A stretch of DNA of 64,000 nt, taken from contig NZ_NIQU01000009.1 of NCBI RefSeq assembly GCF_002741105.1, positions 1 through 64,000 on the forward strand, written 5' to 3'. This stretch comes from Pseudomonas sediminis (GTDB lineage: Bacteria > Pseudomonadota > Gammaproteobacteria > Pseudomonadales > Pseudomonadaceae). Positions 22,560 to 30,968 of this stretch are shown here, piece by piece (the first letter of the stretch is position 1; every line of letters begins with the position of its first letter). The notes below the pieces were generated by a model. That model saw only the letters and a list, made by a program, of their open reading frames with translations. It was not told the origin of the DNA and did no database searches. The translations under genes were made by a program, and so were the position numbers.

Positions 22560-22928
22560 ATGATTCAGACTCAATCCATGCTCGATGTTGCTGACAACAG
22601 CGGTGCACGTCGCGTTATGTGCATCAAGGTGCTGGGCGGCTCTCATCGTCGCTACGCCGGCATCGGCGACATCATCAAGGTCACCGTCAAGGAAGCAATT
22701 CCGCGCGGCAAAGTGAAGAAAGGTCAGGTCATGACCGCAGTGGTTGTTCGTACCCGTCACGGCGTTCGTCGTGCCGACGGTTCGATCATCCGCTTCGACG
22801 GCAACGCTGCTGTTCTGCTGAACAACAAGCAAGAGCCGATTGGTACCCGTATCTTCGGGCCAGTGACCCGTGAACTGCGTTCCGAGAAGTTCATGAAGAT
22901 CGTCTCGCTCGCCCCTGAAGTGCTTTAA
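22560..22928 (+). CDS. rplN: 50S ribosomal protein L14
   Basis: L14 forms an intersubunit bridge and is the binding site of RsfS. The 122-residue product begins MIQTQSMLDVADNSGARRVM and has the conserved GNAAVLLNNKQEPIGTRIFG. It is the first spc gene, only 23 bases after rpsQ, so S10 and spc may be read as one unit here. Confidence 0.98.
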   Translation: MIQTQSMLDVADNSGARRVMCIKVLGGSHRRYAGIGDIIKVTVKEAIPRGKVKKGQVMTAVVVRTRHGVRRADGSIIRFDGNAAVLLNNKQEPIGTRIFGPVTRELRSEKFMKIVSLAPEVL

Positions 22929-22939
22929 GGAGATCCGAC

Positions 22940-23254
22940 ATGCAAAAGATTCGTCGTGACGACGAGATCATCGTGATCGCCGGTAAAGACAAAGGTAAGC
23001 GCGGTAAGGTGCTCAAGGTTCTCGCTGACGACCGTCTGGTCGTCGGTGGCATCAACCTGGTGAAGCGTCATACCAAGCCGAACCCGATGTCGGGCGTTCA
23101 AGGCGGTATCGTCGAGAAAGAAGCGCCTCTGCACGCTTCCAACGTTGCCATCTTCAACTCTGAAACCAACAAGGCTGACCGCGTTGGCTTCAAGACCGAA
23201 GACGGCAAGAAAATTCGTGTCTTCAAGTCCACCCAGAAGCCGGTTGGCGCTTGA
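22940..23254 (+). CDS. rplX: 50S ribosomal protein L24
   Basis: L24 is an assembly initiator of the 50S subunit. It has 104 residues with a KOW motif at about 10-36 (IVIAGKDKGKRGKVLKV). It lies 11 bases after rplN and 19 before rplE. Confidence 0.98.
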   Translation: MQKIRRDDEIIVIAGKDKGKRGKVLKVLADDRLVVGGINLVKRHTKPNPMSGVQGGIVEKEAPLHASNVAIFNSETNKADRVGFKTEDGKKIRVFKSTQKPVGA

Positions 23255-23273
23255 GAATCCGTAGGTAAATACC

Positions 23274-23813
23274 ATGGCACGACTGAAAGAGATTTACCGG
23301 AAGGAAATCGCGCCCAAGCTGAAGGAAGAACTGAAGCTGGCGAACGTGATGGAAGTTCCGCGCATCACCAAGATCACCCTGAACATGGGCCTGGGCGAAG
23401 CGATCGGTGACAAGAAGATCATCGAAAACGCTGTAGCCGACCTCGAGAAGATCACCGGTCAGAAAGTCGTTGTGACTCATGCCCGTAAGTCGATCGCAGG
23501 TTTCAAGGTTCGTGAAGGTTGGCCGATTGGCGTCAAGGTCACTCTGCGTCGCGAGCGTATGTACGAGTTCCTGGATCGTCTGCTGTCCATCTCCCTGCCG
23601 CGCGTGCGTGACTTCCGCGGCCTGAATGCCAAGTCCTTCGATGGCCGTGGCAACTACAGCATGGGCGTGAAAGAGCAGATCATCTTCCCGGAAATCGATT
23701 ACGACAAAATCGATGCGCTGCGTGGTCTGGACATCACCCTGACTACCACTGCCCGTAACGATGATGAAGGCCGCGCTCTGCTGCGTGCTTTCAACTTCCC
23801 GTTCCGCAACTGA
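23274..23813 (+). CDS. rplE: 50S ribosomal protein L5
   Basis: L5 binds 5S rRNA and contacts the P-site tRNA. It has 179 residues and shows PRITKITLNMGLGEA, the RKSIAGFKVREGWPIGVKVTLR segment and the C-terminal TTTARNDDEGRALLRAFNFP. It is followed by rpsN after 15 bases. Confidence 0.98.
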   Translation: MARLKEIYRKEIAPKLKEELKLANVMEVPRITKITLNMGLGEAIGDKKIIENAVADLEKITGQKVVVTHARKSIAGFKVREGWPIGVKVTLRRERMYEFLDRLLSISLPRVRDFRGLNAKSFDGRGNYSMGVKEQIIFPEIDYDKIDALRGLDITLTTTARNDDEGRALLRAFNFPFRN

Positions 23814-23828
23814 TCGGAGTCCTGGACA

Positions 23829-24134
23829 ATGGCCAAGACAAGCATGAAGAACCGCGAGCTGAAGCGTCAGCAAACGGTTGCCAAGTACGCCAAGAAGCGT
23901 GCCGAGCTGAAAGCTACCATCGCTAATCCGAACACCAGTCCGGAAGCGCGTTGGGAAGCCCAGGTCGCTCTGCAGAAGCAGCCACGTGACGCCAGCGCCT
24001 CGCGCCTGCGTAACCGTTGCCGCATCACCGGCCGTCCGCACGGCGTTTATCGCAAGTTCGGTCTGTCGCGTAACAAGCTGCGCGAAGCCGCCATGCGCGG
24101 TGACGTACCAGGCCTGGTGAAAGCCAGCTGGTAA
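23829..24134 (+). CDS. rpsN: 30S ribosomal protein S14 (long, zinc-free form)
   Basis: S14 is a late-assembling 30S head protein. It has 101 residues, the long form without the zinc CxxC pairs (one cysteine only), ending RKFGLSRNKLREAAMRGDVPG plus LVKASW. In textbook spc operons rpsH follows closely; here a 323-bp gap with hairpins and a repeat intervenes. Confidence 0.98.
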   Translation: MAKTSMKNRELKRQQTVAKYAKKRAELKATIANPNTSPEARWEAQVALQKQPRDASASRLRNRCRITGRPHGVYRKFGLSRNKLREAAMRGDVPGLVKASW

Positions 24135-24153
24135 GGCGTAGTAAAAAAGCGAA

Positions 24154-24180
24154 GCCGGCCTAGTGCCGGCTTTGTCTTTA
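24154..24180 (+). terminator. Terminator-like hairpin after rpsN
   Basis: AGCCGGC pairs with GCCGGCT around CTAGT, followed by TTGTCTTT. It lies 20 bases after the rpsN stop, inside what is normally a continuous operon. Confidence 0.7.
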
Positions 24181-24183
24181 TGG

Positions 24184-24298
24184 CGGTCTGCTGCGCGTCG
24201 GCCATGCCGCGTTGCAAGTAGGTTCGGATTGCTCATTTACTACAGTAAACTCCGCATCCTCACCTCCTTGCGCCTTGCCTGGCTCTAGCTCGCAAGAC
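24184..24298 (+). repeat. Dispersed ~115-bp intergenic repeat, copy 1
   Basis: This stretch matches, in opposite orientation, the sequence at 57885-58000 upstream of thiL. Shared blocks include CTGCTGCGCGTCGGCC at one end, TGCTCAT near the middle and GGCTCTAGCTCGCAAGA at the other end; between them the two copies differ at many positions. The match may extend to GAATCAAGC in the following terminator. I see no gene in it. It looks like a non-coding dispersed repeat of Pseudomonas intergenic regions. Confidence 0.8.
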
Positions 24299-24312
24299 TA
24301 CCAGCAGAATAA

Positions 24313-24347
24313 TGAATCAAGCCCCTTTTGGGGCTTGCTTCATTTTT
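24313..24347 (+). terminator. Rho-independent terminator inside the rpsN-rpsH gap
   Basis: CAAGCCCC pairs with GGGGCTTG around TTTT, extended by TGAA/TTCA beyond one mismatch, and runs into TTTTT. It is a strong terminator by eye. Confidence 0.85.
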
Positions 24348-24363
24348 GATCGGTCTCTAGAAT
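24335..24363 (+). promoter_or_regulatory. Candidate promoter for rpsH onward
   Basis: TTGCTT (24335-24340) and TAGAAT (24358-24363) are spaced 17 bases apart, 94 bases before rpsH. The -35 overlaps the 3' arm of the terminator. It would restart transcription of rpsH-secY. Confidence 0.55.
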
Positions 24364-24414
24364 GTCCGGCTCTCCTGAGCCTGGCATTTCCATGCCGAGC
24401 TTTTGGATGATCCC

Positions 24415-24436
24415 ACAGCCCTCGGGCTGTTCTTTT
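24415..24436 (+). terminator. Hairpin just before rpsH
   Basis: ACAGCC pairs with GGCTGT around CTCG and is followed by TCTTTTT, ending about 22 bases before the rpsH ATG. It may be an attenuator or the site where a regulatory protein acts; S8 represses the spc operon in E. coli at another place. Confidence 0.5.
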
Positions 24437-24457
24437 TGTATCAGGAGCGTCTAGCCC

Positions 24458-24850
24458 ATGAGTATGCAGGACCCGTTAGCGGACATGCTAACTCGTATCC
24501 GTAATGCCCAGATGGCTGAAAAGTCCGTCGTAAGCATGCCTTCTTCCACTCTGAAGGTAGCCGTAGCCAAAGTTCTCAAAGACGAAGGTTACATTGCGGG
24601 TTATGAAGTCAATGGTGAAGCCAAGCCACAACTGTCCATCGAGCTGAAGTACTTCGAAGGCCGTCCGGTCATCGAGGAAGTCAAGCGCGTGAGCCGTCCT
24701 GGCCTTCGTCAGTACAAATCCGTCGATGAACTGCCGAAGGTTCGCGGCGGTCTCGGTGTTTCCATCGTCTCCACCAACAAAGGTGTGATGACGGATCGCG
24801 CTGCGCGCGCTGCCGGTGTCGGCGGCGAAGTGCTCTGCACCGTGTTCTAA
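24458..24850 (+). CDS. rpsH: 30S ribosomal protein S8
   Basis: S8 is a primary 16S rRNA binder and the spc operon repressor in E. coli. It has 130 residues, MSMQDPLADMLTRIRNAQMA, with the conserved STNKGVMTDRAARAAGVGGE end. AGGAG lies upstream. It opens the second half of the split spc operon, and rplF follows after 12 bases. Confidence 0.98.
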   Translation: MSMQDPLADMLTRIRNAQMAEKSVVSMPSSTLKVAVAKVLKDEGYIAGYEVNGEAKPQLSIELKYFEGRPVIEEVKRVSRPGLRQYKSVDELPKVRGGLGVSIVSTNKGVMTDRAARAAGVGGEVLCTVF

Positions 24851-24862
24851 GGGGGGATAAGC

Positions 24863-25396
24863 ATGTCTCGCGTTGCTAAGAACCCCGTAGTGCTGCCAGC
24901 TGGTGTCGAGATCAAACTCGCCGGTCAGCAGCTCTCGGTCAAGGGTGCCAAGGGCGCTCTGGAACTGAATGTTCACTCGTCCGTTGAAGTGATCCAGGAA
25001 GGTAGCGAACTGCGTTTCGCCGCTCGTAATGGCGACCAGCAGAACCGCGCTATGGCCGGTACTACTCGCGCCCTGGTGAACAACATGGTCATCGGTGTCA
25101 GCCAAGGCTTCGAGCGTAAGCTGCAGCTGGTCGGCGTGGGCTACAAAGCTCAAGCCAAAGGCCAGGTGCTGAACCTCGCACTGGGCTTCTCCCACCCGAT
25201 CGACTACGAACTGCCGGAAGGCGTCGTGGCTGAAACCCCGAACCAGACCGAAATCCTGATCAAGGGTATCGACAAGCAACTGGTGGGTCAGGTGGCTGCG
25301 GAAATCCGTGACTTCCGTCGTCCTGAGCCCTACAAGGGCAAAGGCGTTCGTTACGCGGATGAAGTTGTCCGTCGTAAAGAAGCCAAGAAGAAGTAA
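24863..25396 (+). CDS. rplF: 50S ribosomal protein L6
   Basis: L6 lies near the factor-binding site and sarcin-ricin loop. The 177-residue product begins MSRVAKNPVVLPAGVEIKLA and has the conserved C-terminal RRPEPYKGKGVRYADEVVRR. It sits 11 bases before rplR. Confidence 0.98.
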   Translation: MSRVAKNPVVLPAGVEIKLAGQQLSVKGAKGALELNVHSSVEVIQEGSELRFAARNGDQQNRAMAGTTRALVNNMVIGVSQGFERKLQLVGVGYKAQAKGQVLNLALGFSHPIDYELPEGVVAETPNQTEILIKGIDKQLVGQVAAEIRDFRRPEPYKGKGVRYADEVVRRKEAKKK

Positions 25397-25407
25397 GGGG
25401 CTGAAAA

Positions 25408-25758
25408 ATGACCGACAAAAAAGTTACTCGTCTGCGTCGCGCTCGCAAAGCACGCCTGAAAATGCACGAGCTCGAAGCCGTGCGTCTGTGCGTGTACCGC
25501 TCTTCGCAGCACATCTACGCCCAGGTCATCTCGGCCGACGGCAGCAAGGTTCTGGCCAGCGCCTCTACCTTGGACAAAGCACTGCGTGATGGCGCCACCG
25601 GCAACGTCGACGCAGCCAAGAAAGTTGGTGCGCTGGTTGCTGAGCGTGCGAAAGCCGCTGGTGTGACCCAGGTGGCATTCGACCGTTCTGGCTTCAAGTA
25701 CCACGGCCGCGTCAAGGCGCTGGCTGATGCTGCTCGTGAAGGCGGGCTGGAGTTCTAA
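25408..25758 (+). CDS. rplR: 50S ribosomal protein L18
   Basis: L18 binds 5S rRNA together with L5. It has 116 residues, with the basic N terminus RLRRARKARLKMHELEAVRL and the conserved FDRSGFKYHGRVKALADAAR end. rpsE starts 3 bases after its stop. Confidence 0.98.
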   Translation: MTDKKVTRLRRARKARLKMHELEAVRLCVYRSSQHIYAQVISADGSKVLASASTLDKALRDGATGNVDAAKKVGALVAERAKAAGVTQVAFDRSGFKYHGRVKALADAAREGGLEF

Positions 25759-25761
25759 GTT

Positions 25762-26262
25762 ATGGCAAATAACGACCAAAAGCGCGACGAAGGCTACATC
25801 GAGAAGCTGGTTCAGGTTAACCGCGTTGCCAAGACCGTAAAGGGTGGCCGTATCTTCACTTTCACCGCGCTGACCGTGGTAGGTGATGGTAAGGGTCGCG
25901 TCGGTTTCGGCCGTGGCAAATCCCGCGAAGTTCCAGCTGCTATCCAGAAAGCGATGGAAGCTGCTCGTCGTAACATGATCCAAGTTGATCTGAACGGCAC
26001 CACTCTGCAGTACCCGGTCAAGTCCGCTCATGGCGCCTCCAAGGTGTACATGCAGCCGGCGTCCGAAGGTACCGGTATCATCGCCGGCGGCGCCATGCGT
26101 GCCGTTCTGGAAGTAGCTGGTGTGCAGAACGTTCTGGCCAAGTGCTACGGCTCGACCAACCCGGTGAACGTGGTTCATGCCACCTTCAAGGGTCTGAAGA
26201 CCATGCAGTCTCCAGCATCCGTTGCAGCCAAGCGTGGCAAGAGCGTCGAGGAGATTCTCTAA
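25762..26262 (+). CDS. rpsE: 30S ribosomal protein S5
   Basis: S5 supports decoding fidelity and is a spectinomycin-resistance locus. It has 166 residues. The N-terminal dsRBD-like domain contains RVAKTVKGGRIFTFTALTVV, and the spectinomycin loop (VAKTVKGGR) has no visible deletion. rpmD begins 2 bases downstream. Confidence 0.98.
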   Translation: MANNDQKRDEGYIEKLVQVNRVAKTVKGGRIFTFTALTVVGDGKGRVGFGRGKSREVPAAIQKAMEAARRNMIQVDLNGTTLQYPVKSAHGASKVYMQPASEGTGIIAGGAMRAVLEVAGVQNVLAKCYGSTNPVNVVHATFKGLKTMQSPASVAAKRGKSVEEIL

Positions 26263-26264
26263 CC

Positions 26265-26444
26265 ATGGCTAATACCGTCAAAGTGACTCTGATCAAGAGC
26301 ACCAATGGCCGTCTGGCCAATCACAAAGCTTGCGTCAAGGGCCTGGGCCTGCGTCGCATCGGTCACACCGTAGAGGTTCTGGATACTCCGGAAAACCGCG
26401 GCATGATCAACAAGGCTTACTACCTGCTGAAGGTGGAGGGTTAA
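26265..26444 (+). CDS. rpmD: 50S ribosomal protein L30
   Basis: L30 is a small 50S protein of 59 residues from ATG 26265, MANTVKVTLIKSTNGRLANH, ending in NRGMINKAYYLLKVEG. An earlier start inside rpsE is rejected. rplO follows after 2 bases. Confidence 0.96.
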   Translation: MANTVKVTLIKSTNGRLANHKACVKGLGLRRIGHTVEVLDTPENRGMINKAYYLLKVEG

Positions 26445-26446
26445 TC

Positions 26447-26878
26447 ATGCAACTGAACGATCTGCGTTCCGCGCCGGGTGCCCGTCGCGAGAAGCACCGT
26501 CCGGGCCGTGGCATCGGTAGCGGTCTGGGTAAGACTGGTGGCCGTGGCCACAAAGGTCAGACCTCTCGCTCCGGTGGCTCCATCGCTCCGGGCTTCGAGG
26601 GTGGTCAGCAGCCGCTGCACCGCCGTCTGCCGAAGTTCGGCTTCGTCTCCCTGAAGGCTATGGATCGCGCCGAAGTGCGTACCTCCGAGCTGAACAAGGT
26701 AGAGGGTGTTGTGACTCTGCAGGCTCTGAAGGATGCCAATCTGGTTGGCCAACACGTACGGCGTGTGAAAGTCATGCTGTCCGGTGAGGTTACCCGTGCG
26801 GTCACCCTGAAAGGTATCGCTGCCACCAAAGGTGCGCGTGCGGCTATCGAAGCAGCTGGCGGTAAGTTCGAGGAATAA
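26447..26878 (+). CDS. rplO: 50S ribosomal protein L15
   Basis: L15 is a late-assembly 50S protein. ATG 26447 gives 143 residues starting MQLNDLRSAPGARREKHRPG; the glycine/arginine-rich N-terminal tail (GRGIGSGLGKTGGRGHKGQ) inserts into rRNA. Its stop directly abuts the secY ATG (TAAATG), pointing to coupled translation. Confidence 0.97.
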   Translation: MQLNDLRSAPGARREKHRPGRGIGSGLGKTGGRGHKGQTSRSGGSIAPGFEGGQQPLHRRLPKFGFVSLKAMDRAEVRTSELNKVEGVVTLQALKDANLVGQHVRRVKVMLSGEVTRAVTLKGIAATKGARAAIEAAGGKFEE

Positions 26879-28207
26879 ATGGCTAAGCAAGGTGCTCTCT
26901 CTGCTCTGGCTGGTGGCGGGTTGTCCGAACTCTGGGCTCGTCTGCGTTTTCTGTTCATGGCGATCATCGTCTATCGAATCGGCGCGCATATCCCAGTTCC
27001 CGGTATAAACCCTGACCGTCTGGCCGATCTGTTTCGACAGAATGAGGGGACCATTCTTAGCTTGTTCAACATGTTTTCCGGCGGCGCGCTGGAGCGGATG
27101 AGCATCTTTGCATTGGGGATCATGCCGTATATCTCGGCATCGATCATCATGCAGCTGATGACCGCCGTCAGCCCGCAGCTGGAGCAGTTGAAGAAGGAAG
27201 GTGAAGCTGGCCGTCGCAAGATCAGCCAGTACACCCGCTACGGCACACTCGTCCTGGCGTTCGTTCAGGCCATCGGTATGTCCGCTGGTCTGGCTAGCCA
27301 AGGCGTTGCGTTCTCGGGCGATTTCGGCTTCCACTTCGTGGCGGTCACCACTTTCGTGGCGGGCGCGATGTTCATGATGTGGCTGGGCGAGCAGATCACT
27401 GAGCGCGGTGTCGGTAACGGTATCTCGATGCTGATTTTTGCGGGCATCGTAGCCGGTCTGCCGTCGGCAATCGGGCAGTCTTTCGAGTCTGCTCGCCAGG
27501 GCGATATCAACATCTTCGCTCTGATCGCCATCGGCCTGTTGGCAGTAGCGATCATCGGTTTCGTGGTGTTCATTGAGCGTGGTCAGCGTCGCATTGCGGT
27601 GCACTACGCCAAGCGTCAGCAGGGCCGTAAGGTCTTTGCTGCGCAGACCAGCCACTTGCCGTTGAAGGTGAACATGGCGGGCGTAATCCCGGCCATCTTC
27701 GCTAGCAGCCTTCTGCTGTTCCCGGCCTCGCTGGGTGCCTGGTTTGGTCAGTCCGAGGGTTTGGGCTGGCTGCAGGACATTTCGCAGGCTATCGCTCCTG
27801 GTCAGCCGTTGAACATTTTGCTGTTTAGTGCAGGGATCATTTTCTTCTGCTTCTTCTACACAGCGCTGATGTTCAACCCGAAAGACGTAGCGGAAAACCT
27901 GAAGAAGTCCGGTGCCTTTATTCCGGGCATCCGTCCGGGCGAGCAGTCTGCGCGCTATATCGATGGCGTTCTGACTCGCTTGACCATGTTCGGTGCTCTG
28001 TACATGACGGCCGTGTGCCTGCTGCCCCAGTTCCTGGTGGTTGCAGCCAACGTTCCGTTCTACCTTGGCGGGACCTCGTTGCTGATCGTGGTCGTGGTTG
28101 TGATGGACTTCATGTCCCAAGTGCAATCGCACCTCGTGTCTCACCAGTACGATTCCCTGATGAAGAAAGCCAACCTGAAGGGCTATGGCAGCGGCATGCT
28201 CCGCTGA
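26879..28207 (+). CDS. secY: Protein translocase subunit SecY
   Basis: SecY is the pore of the Sec channel in the inner membrane. The 442-residue product has ten hydrophobic spans. Recognisable parts are GAHIPVPGI in the first periplasmic part, the plug region after it, and the cytoplasmic [18 protein letters not shown] segment ([18 protein letters not shown]). It begins directly after rplO and is followed by rpmJ after 28 bases; SecE is encoded at 1011. Confidence 0.98.
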
Positions 28208-28235
28208 TCCACCCGTAAGGTTCGAGGAGTTGGTA

Positions 28236-28352
28236 ATGAAAGTTCGTGCATCGGTGAAAAAGCTGTGCCGTAACTGCAAAATTATCCGTCGCGAAGGTGT
28301 CGTGCGGGTGATCTGCAGCGCAGAGCCGCGTCACAAGCAGCGCCAAGGCTGA
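28236..28352 (+). CDS. rpmJ: 50S ribosomal protein L36 (zinc-binding form)
   Basis: This 38-residue protein reads [20 protein letters not shown], then [18 protein letters not shown]. Cys11, Cys14, Cys27 and His33 form the zinc knuckle, so this is the C+ form. GAGGAG lies upstream. It ends the spc operon and is followed by a terminator. Confidence 0.95.
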
Positions 28353-28373
28353 GTGTGAACCACGCGTGATAAG

Positions 28374-28403
28374 CCCGGCAGCTAGTGCGCTGCCGGGTTG
28401 ATT
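28374..28403 (+). terminator. Terminator after rpmJ
   Basis: CCCGGCAGC pairs perfectly with GCTGCCGGG around TAGTGC, followed by an AT-rich TTGATTATTTGTT. It overlaps the start of the alpha promoter. Confidence 0.75.
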
Positions 28404-28426
28404 ATTTGTTATTACAGCGTTAATAT
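28398..28426 (+). promoter_or_regulatory. Candidate alpha operon promoter
   Basis: TTGATT (28398-28403) and TAATAT (28421-28426) are spaced 17 bases apart, 60 bases upstream of rpsM and directly abutting the spc terminator. Confidence 0.6.
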
Positions 28427-28485
28427 CTCGCGCCCTATTTCTTGGCTTCCGGGGCGTAGGTAGCTGTCAATTGGAGTTCCACTGA

Positions 28486-28842
28486 ATGGCCCGTATTGCA
28501 GGCGTTAACATTCCGGATAACAAGCACACTGTTATCTCGCTGACCTACATCTTTGGTGTTGGTCGCACCACTGCACAGAAAATCTGTGCCGCTACCGGTG
28601 TAAATCCGGCTGCGAAAATCAAGGATCTGACTGACGAGCAGATCGAACAGCTGCGTGGCGAAGTAGCCAAGGTTAATACCGAAGGCGACCTGCGTCGTGA
28701 AGTGAATATGAAGATCAAGCGCTTGATGGATCTGGGTTGCTACCGCGGCCTGCGTCATCGTAAAGGTCTGCCGGTTCGCGGTCAGCGTACCAAGACCAAC
28801 GCTCGCACCCGTAAGGGCCCGCGTAAGCCGATCCGCAAGTAA
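28486..28842 (+). CDS. rpsM: 30S ribosomal protein S13
   Basis: S13 bridges the subunits from the 30S head. It has 118 residues, MARIAGVNIPDNKHTVISLT, with the basic tail GLPVRGQRTKTNARTRKGPR. It is first in the alpha operon, 133 bases after rpmJ. Confidence 0.98.
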   Translation: MARIAGVNIPDNKHTVISLTYIFGVGRTTAQKICAATGVNPAAKIKDLTDEQIEQLRGEVAKVNTEGDLRREVNMKIKRLMDLGCYRGLRHRKGLPVRGQRTKTNARTRKGPRKPIRK

Positions 28843-28872
28843 TCGCATTCGCGAATCGACAGGAATTTAGTC

Positions 28873-29262
28873 ATGGCAAAACCTGCTGCTCGTACTCGTA
28901 AAAAAGTCAAAAAGACAGTGGTTGATGGCATCGCCCACATCCATGCGTCTTTCAACAACACTATCGTGACCATTACCGACCGTCAGGGTAACGCCCTGTC
29001 CTGGGCTACCTCCGGTGGCTCGGGTTTCCGCGGCTCGCGTAAGTCCACTCCATTCGCTGCCCAGATCGCCGCTGAGCGTGCTGGTCAGGCTGCACTGGAA
29101 TACGGTCTGAAGAACCTCGACGTCAACGTCAAAGGTCCAGGTCCGGGTCGCGAATCCGCCGTGCGTGCTCTGAACGCCTGCGGCTACAAAATCGCCAGCA
29201 TCACCGACGTGACGCCAATCCCGCACAACGGGTGCCGTCCGCCGAAGAAGCGTCGCGTGTAA
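28873..29262 (+). CDS. rpsK: 30S ribosomal protein S11
   Basis: S11 lies on the platform near the mRNA exit. It has 129 residues, with HASFNNTIVTITDRQGNALS near the N terminus and the C-terminal VTPIPHNGCRPPKKRRV, an invariant end. rpsD follows after 17 bases. Confidence 0.98.
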   Translation: MAKPAARTRKKVKKTVVDGIAHIHASFNNTIVTITDRQGNALSWATSGGSGFRGSRKSTPFAAQIAAERAGQAALEYGLKNLDVNVKGPGPGRESAVRALNACGYKIASITDVTPIPHNGCRPPKKRRV

Positions 29263-29279
29263 TCAGGAGACAGTGAGAA

Positions 29280-29900
29280 ATGGCTCGTTACATTGGTCCC
29301 AAATGCAAACTGTCTCGTCGTGAAGGCACCGATCTCTTCCTGAAGAGTGGTGTTCGCGCGCTTGAATCTAAGTGCAACATCGAAGCAGCTCCGGGTATCC
29401 ACGGCCAGCGCCGTGGCCGTCAGTCCGACTACGGCACCCAGCTGCGTGAGAAGCAAAAAGTTCGTCGTATCTACGGCGTACTGGAGCGTCAATTCAGCGG
29501 TTACTACAAGCAAGCTGCCAGCCAGAAAGGCGCCACCGGCGAGAATCTGCTGCAACTGCTGGAGTGCCGTCTGGACAACGTGGTTTACCGTATGGGTTTT
29601 GGCGCTACTCGTGCCGAGTCCCGTCAGCTGGTTTCGCACAAAGCGATCAGCGTCAACGGTCAGACCGTAAACGTACCGTCCTACCAAGTTAAGGCTGGCG
29701 ACGTCGTTGCTGTTCGCGAGAAATCGCGCAATCAGCTGCGCATCGTTCAGGCTCTCGAGCTCTGCGCCCAACGTGGCCGTGTTGAGTGGGTAGAAGTAGA
29801 CGCCGAGAAGAAGTCTGGTGTGTTCAAGAACGTACCGGCTCGTGGCGATCTGTCCGCTGACATCAACGAGAGCCTGATTGTCGAGCTCTACTCCAAGTAA
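29280..29900 (+). CDS. rpsD: 30S ribosomal protein S4
   Basis: S4 initiates 30S assembly and represses the alpha operon in E. coli. It has 206 residues, MARYIGPKCKLSRREGTDLF, with an S4 RNA-binding domain at about 96-160 (RLDNVVYRMGFGATRAESRQ). Only two of the usual zinc-type cysteines remain (Cys9, Cys32), so it is the zinc-free form. Confidence 0.98.
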   Translation: MARYIGPKCKLSRREGTDLFLKSGVRALESKCNIEAAPGIHGQRRGRQSDYGTQLREKQKVRRIYGVLERQFSGYYKQAASQKGATGENLLQLLECRLDNVVYRMGFGATRAESRQLVSHKAISVNGQTVNVPSYQVKAGDVVAVREKSRNQLRIVQALELCAQRGRVEWVEVDAEKKSGVFKNVPARGDLSADINESLIVELYSK

Positions 29901-29922
29901 GGGCTAGAAAATAGGTGCATCC

Positions 29923-30924
29923 ATGCAGATTTCGGTAAATGAGTTCCTGACCCCCCGTCACATTGATGTGCAGGAGGTCAGTTCGACCCGCGCCAAGATC
30001 ACCCTCGAGCCTCTCGAGCGTGGCTTTGGCCATACCCTGGGCAACGCGCTGCGTCGCATCCTGTTGTCCTCCATGCCTGGCTGTGCAGTAGTCGAGGCCG
30101 AGATCGATGGCGTACTCCATGAGTACTCCGCGATCGAAGGTGTGCAGGAAGATGTCATCGAGATCCTGCTCAACCTGAAAGGTCTGGCTATCAAGCTGCA
30201 CGGCCGTGACGAAGTGACCCTGACTCTGGCTAAAAAGGGCCCGGGCGTAGTTACCGCTGCCGATATTCAGCTGGATCACGATGTCGAAATCGTCAATGGC
30301 GACCACGTAATCGCCAACCTGGCCTCCAATGGCGCGCTGAACATGAAGCTCACCGTAGCTCGTGGTCGCGGCTATGAGCCGGCTGACGCACGTCAGAGCG
30401 ACGAAGATGAAAGCCGCAGCATTGGTCGCTTGCAGCTGGATGCTTCGTTCAGCCCTGTGCGTCGAGTTGCTTACGTGGTGGAAAACGCCCGTGTCGAGCA
30501 GCGCACCAACCTGGACAAGCTGGTTATCGATCTGGAAACCAACGGTACTCTGGACCCTGAAGAGGCTATCCGTCGTGCCGCGACCATTCTGCAGCAGCAG
30601 TTGGCCGCGTTCGTCGACCTCAAAGGTGACAGTGAGCCTGTGGTGGTCGAGCAGGAAGACGAAATCGATCCGATCCTGCTGCGCCCCGTCGATGACCTGG
30701 AGCTGACCGTACGTTCGGCCAACTGCCTCAAGGCAGAGAACATCTACTACATCGGTGACCTGATTCAGCGCACTGAAGTAGAGCTGCTCAAAACCCCGAA
30801 CCTGGGCAAGAAATCCCTGACCGAAATCAAGGATGTTCTGGCTTCTCGCGGTCTGTCCCTCGGTATGCGCCTCGACAACTGGCCGCCGGCAAGTCTGAAG
30901 AAAGACGATAAGGCCACTGCCTGA
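29923..30924 (+). CDS. rpoA: RNA polymerase subunit alpha
   Basis: The alpha subunit nucleates polymerase assembly. It has 333 residues. The N-terminal domain has the dimerisation segment GFGHTLGNALRRILLSSMPG, and the C-terminal domain (about 245-325) has LRSANCLKAENI-type residues (VRSANCLKAENIYYIGDL) that touch UP elements and activators. It lies between rpsD and rplQ. Confidence 0.98.
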   Translation: MQISVNEFLTPRHIDVQEVSSTRAKITLEPLERGFGHTLGNALRRILLSSMPGCAVVEAEIDGVLHEYSAIEGVQEDVIEILLNLKGLAIKLHGRDEVTLTLAKKGPGVVTAADIQLDHDVEIVNGDHVIANLASNGALNMKLTVARGRGYEPADARQSDEDESRSIGRLQLDASFSPVRRVAYVVENARVEQRTNLDKLVIDLETNGTLDPEEAIRRAATILQQQLAAFVDLKGDSEPVVVEQEDEIDPILLRPVDDLELTVRSANCLKAENIYYIGDLIQRTEVELLKTPNLGKKSLTEIKDVLASRGLSLGMRLDNWPPASLKKDDKATA

Positions 30925-30968
30925 TCGTCATCATCACCGAACGAACAAGTTTGGTAAGGAATTGAACC

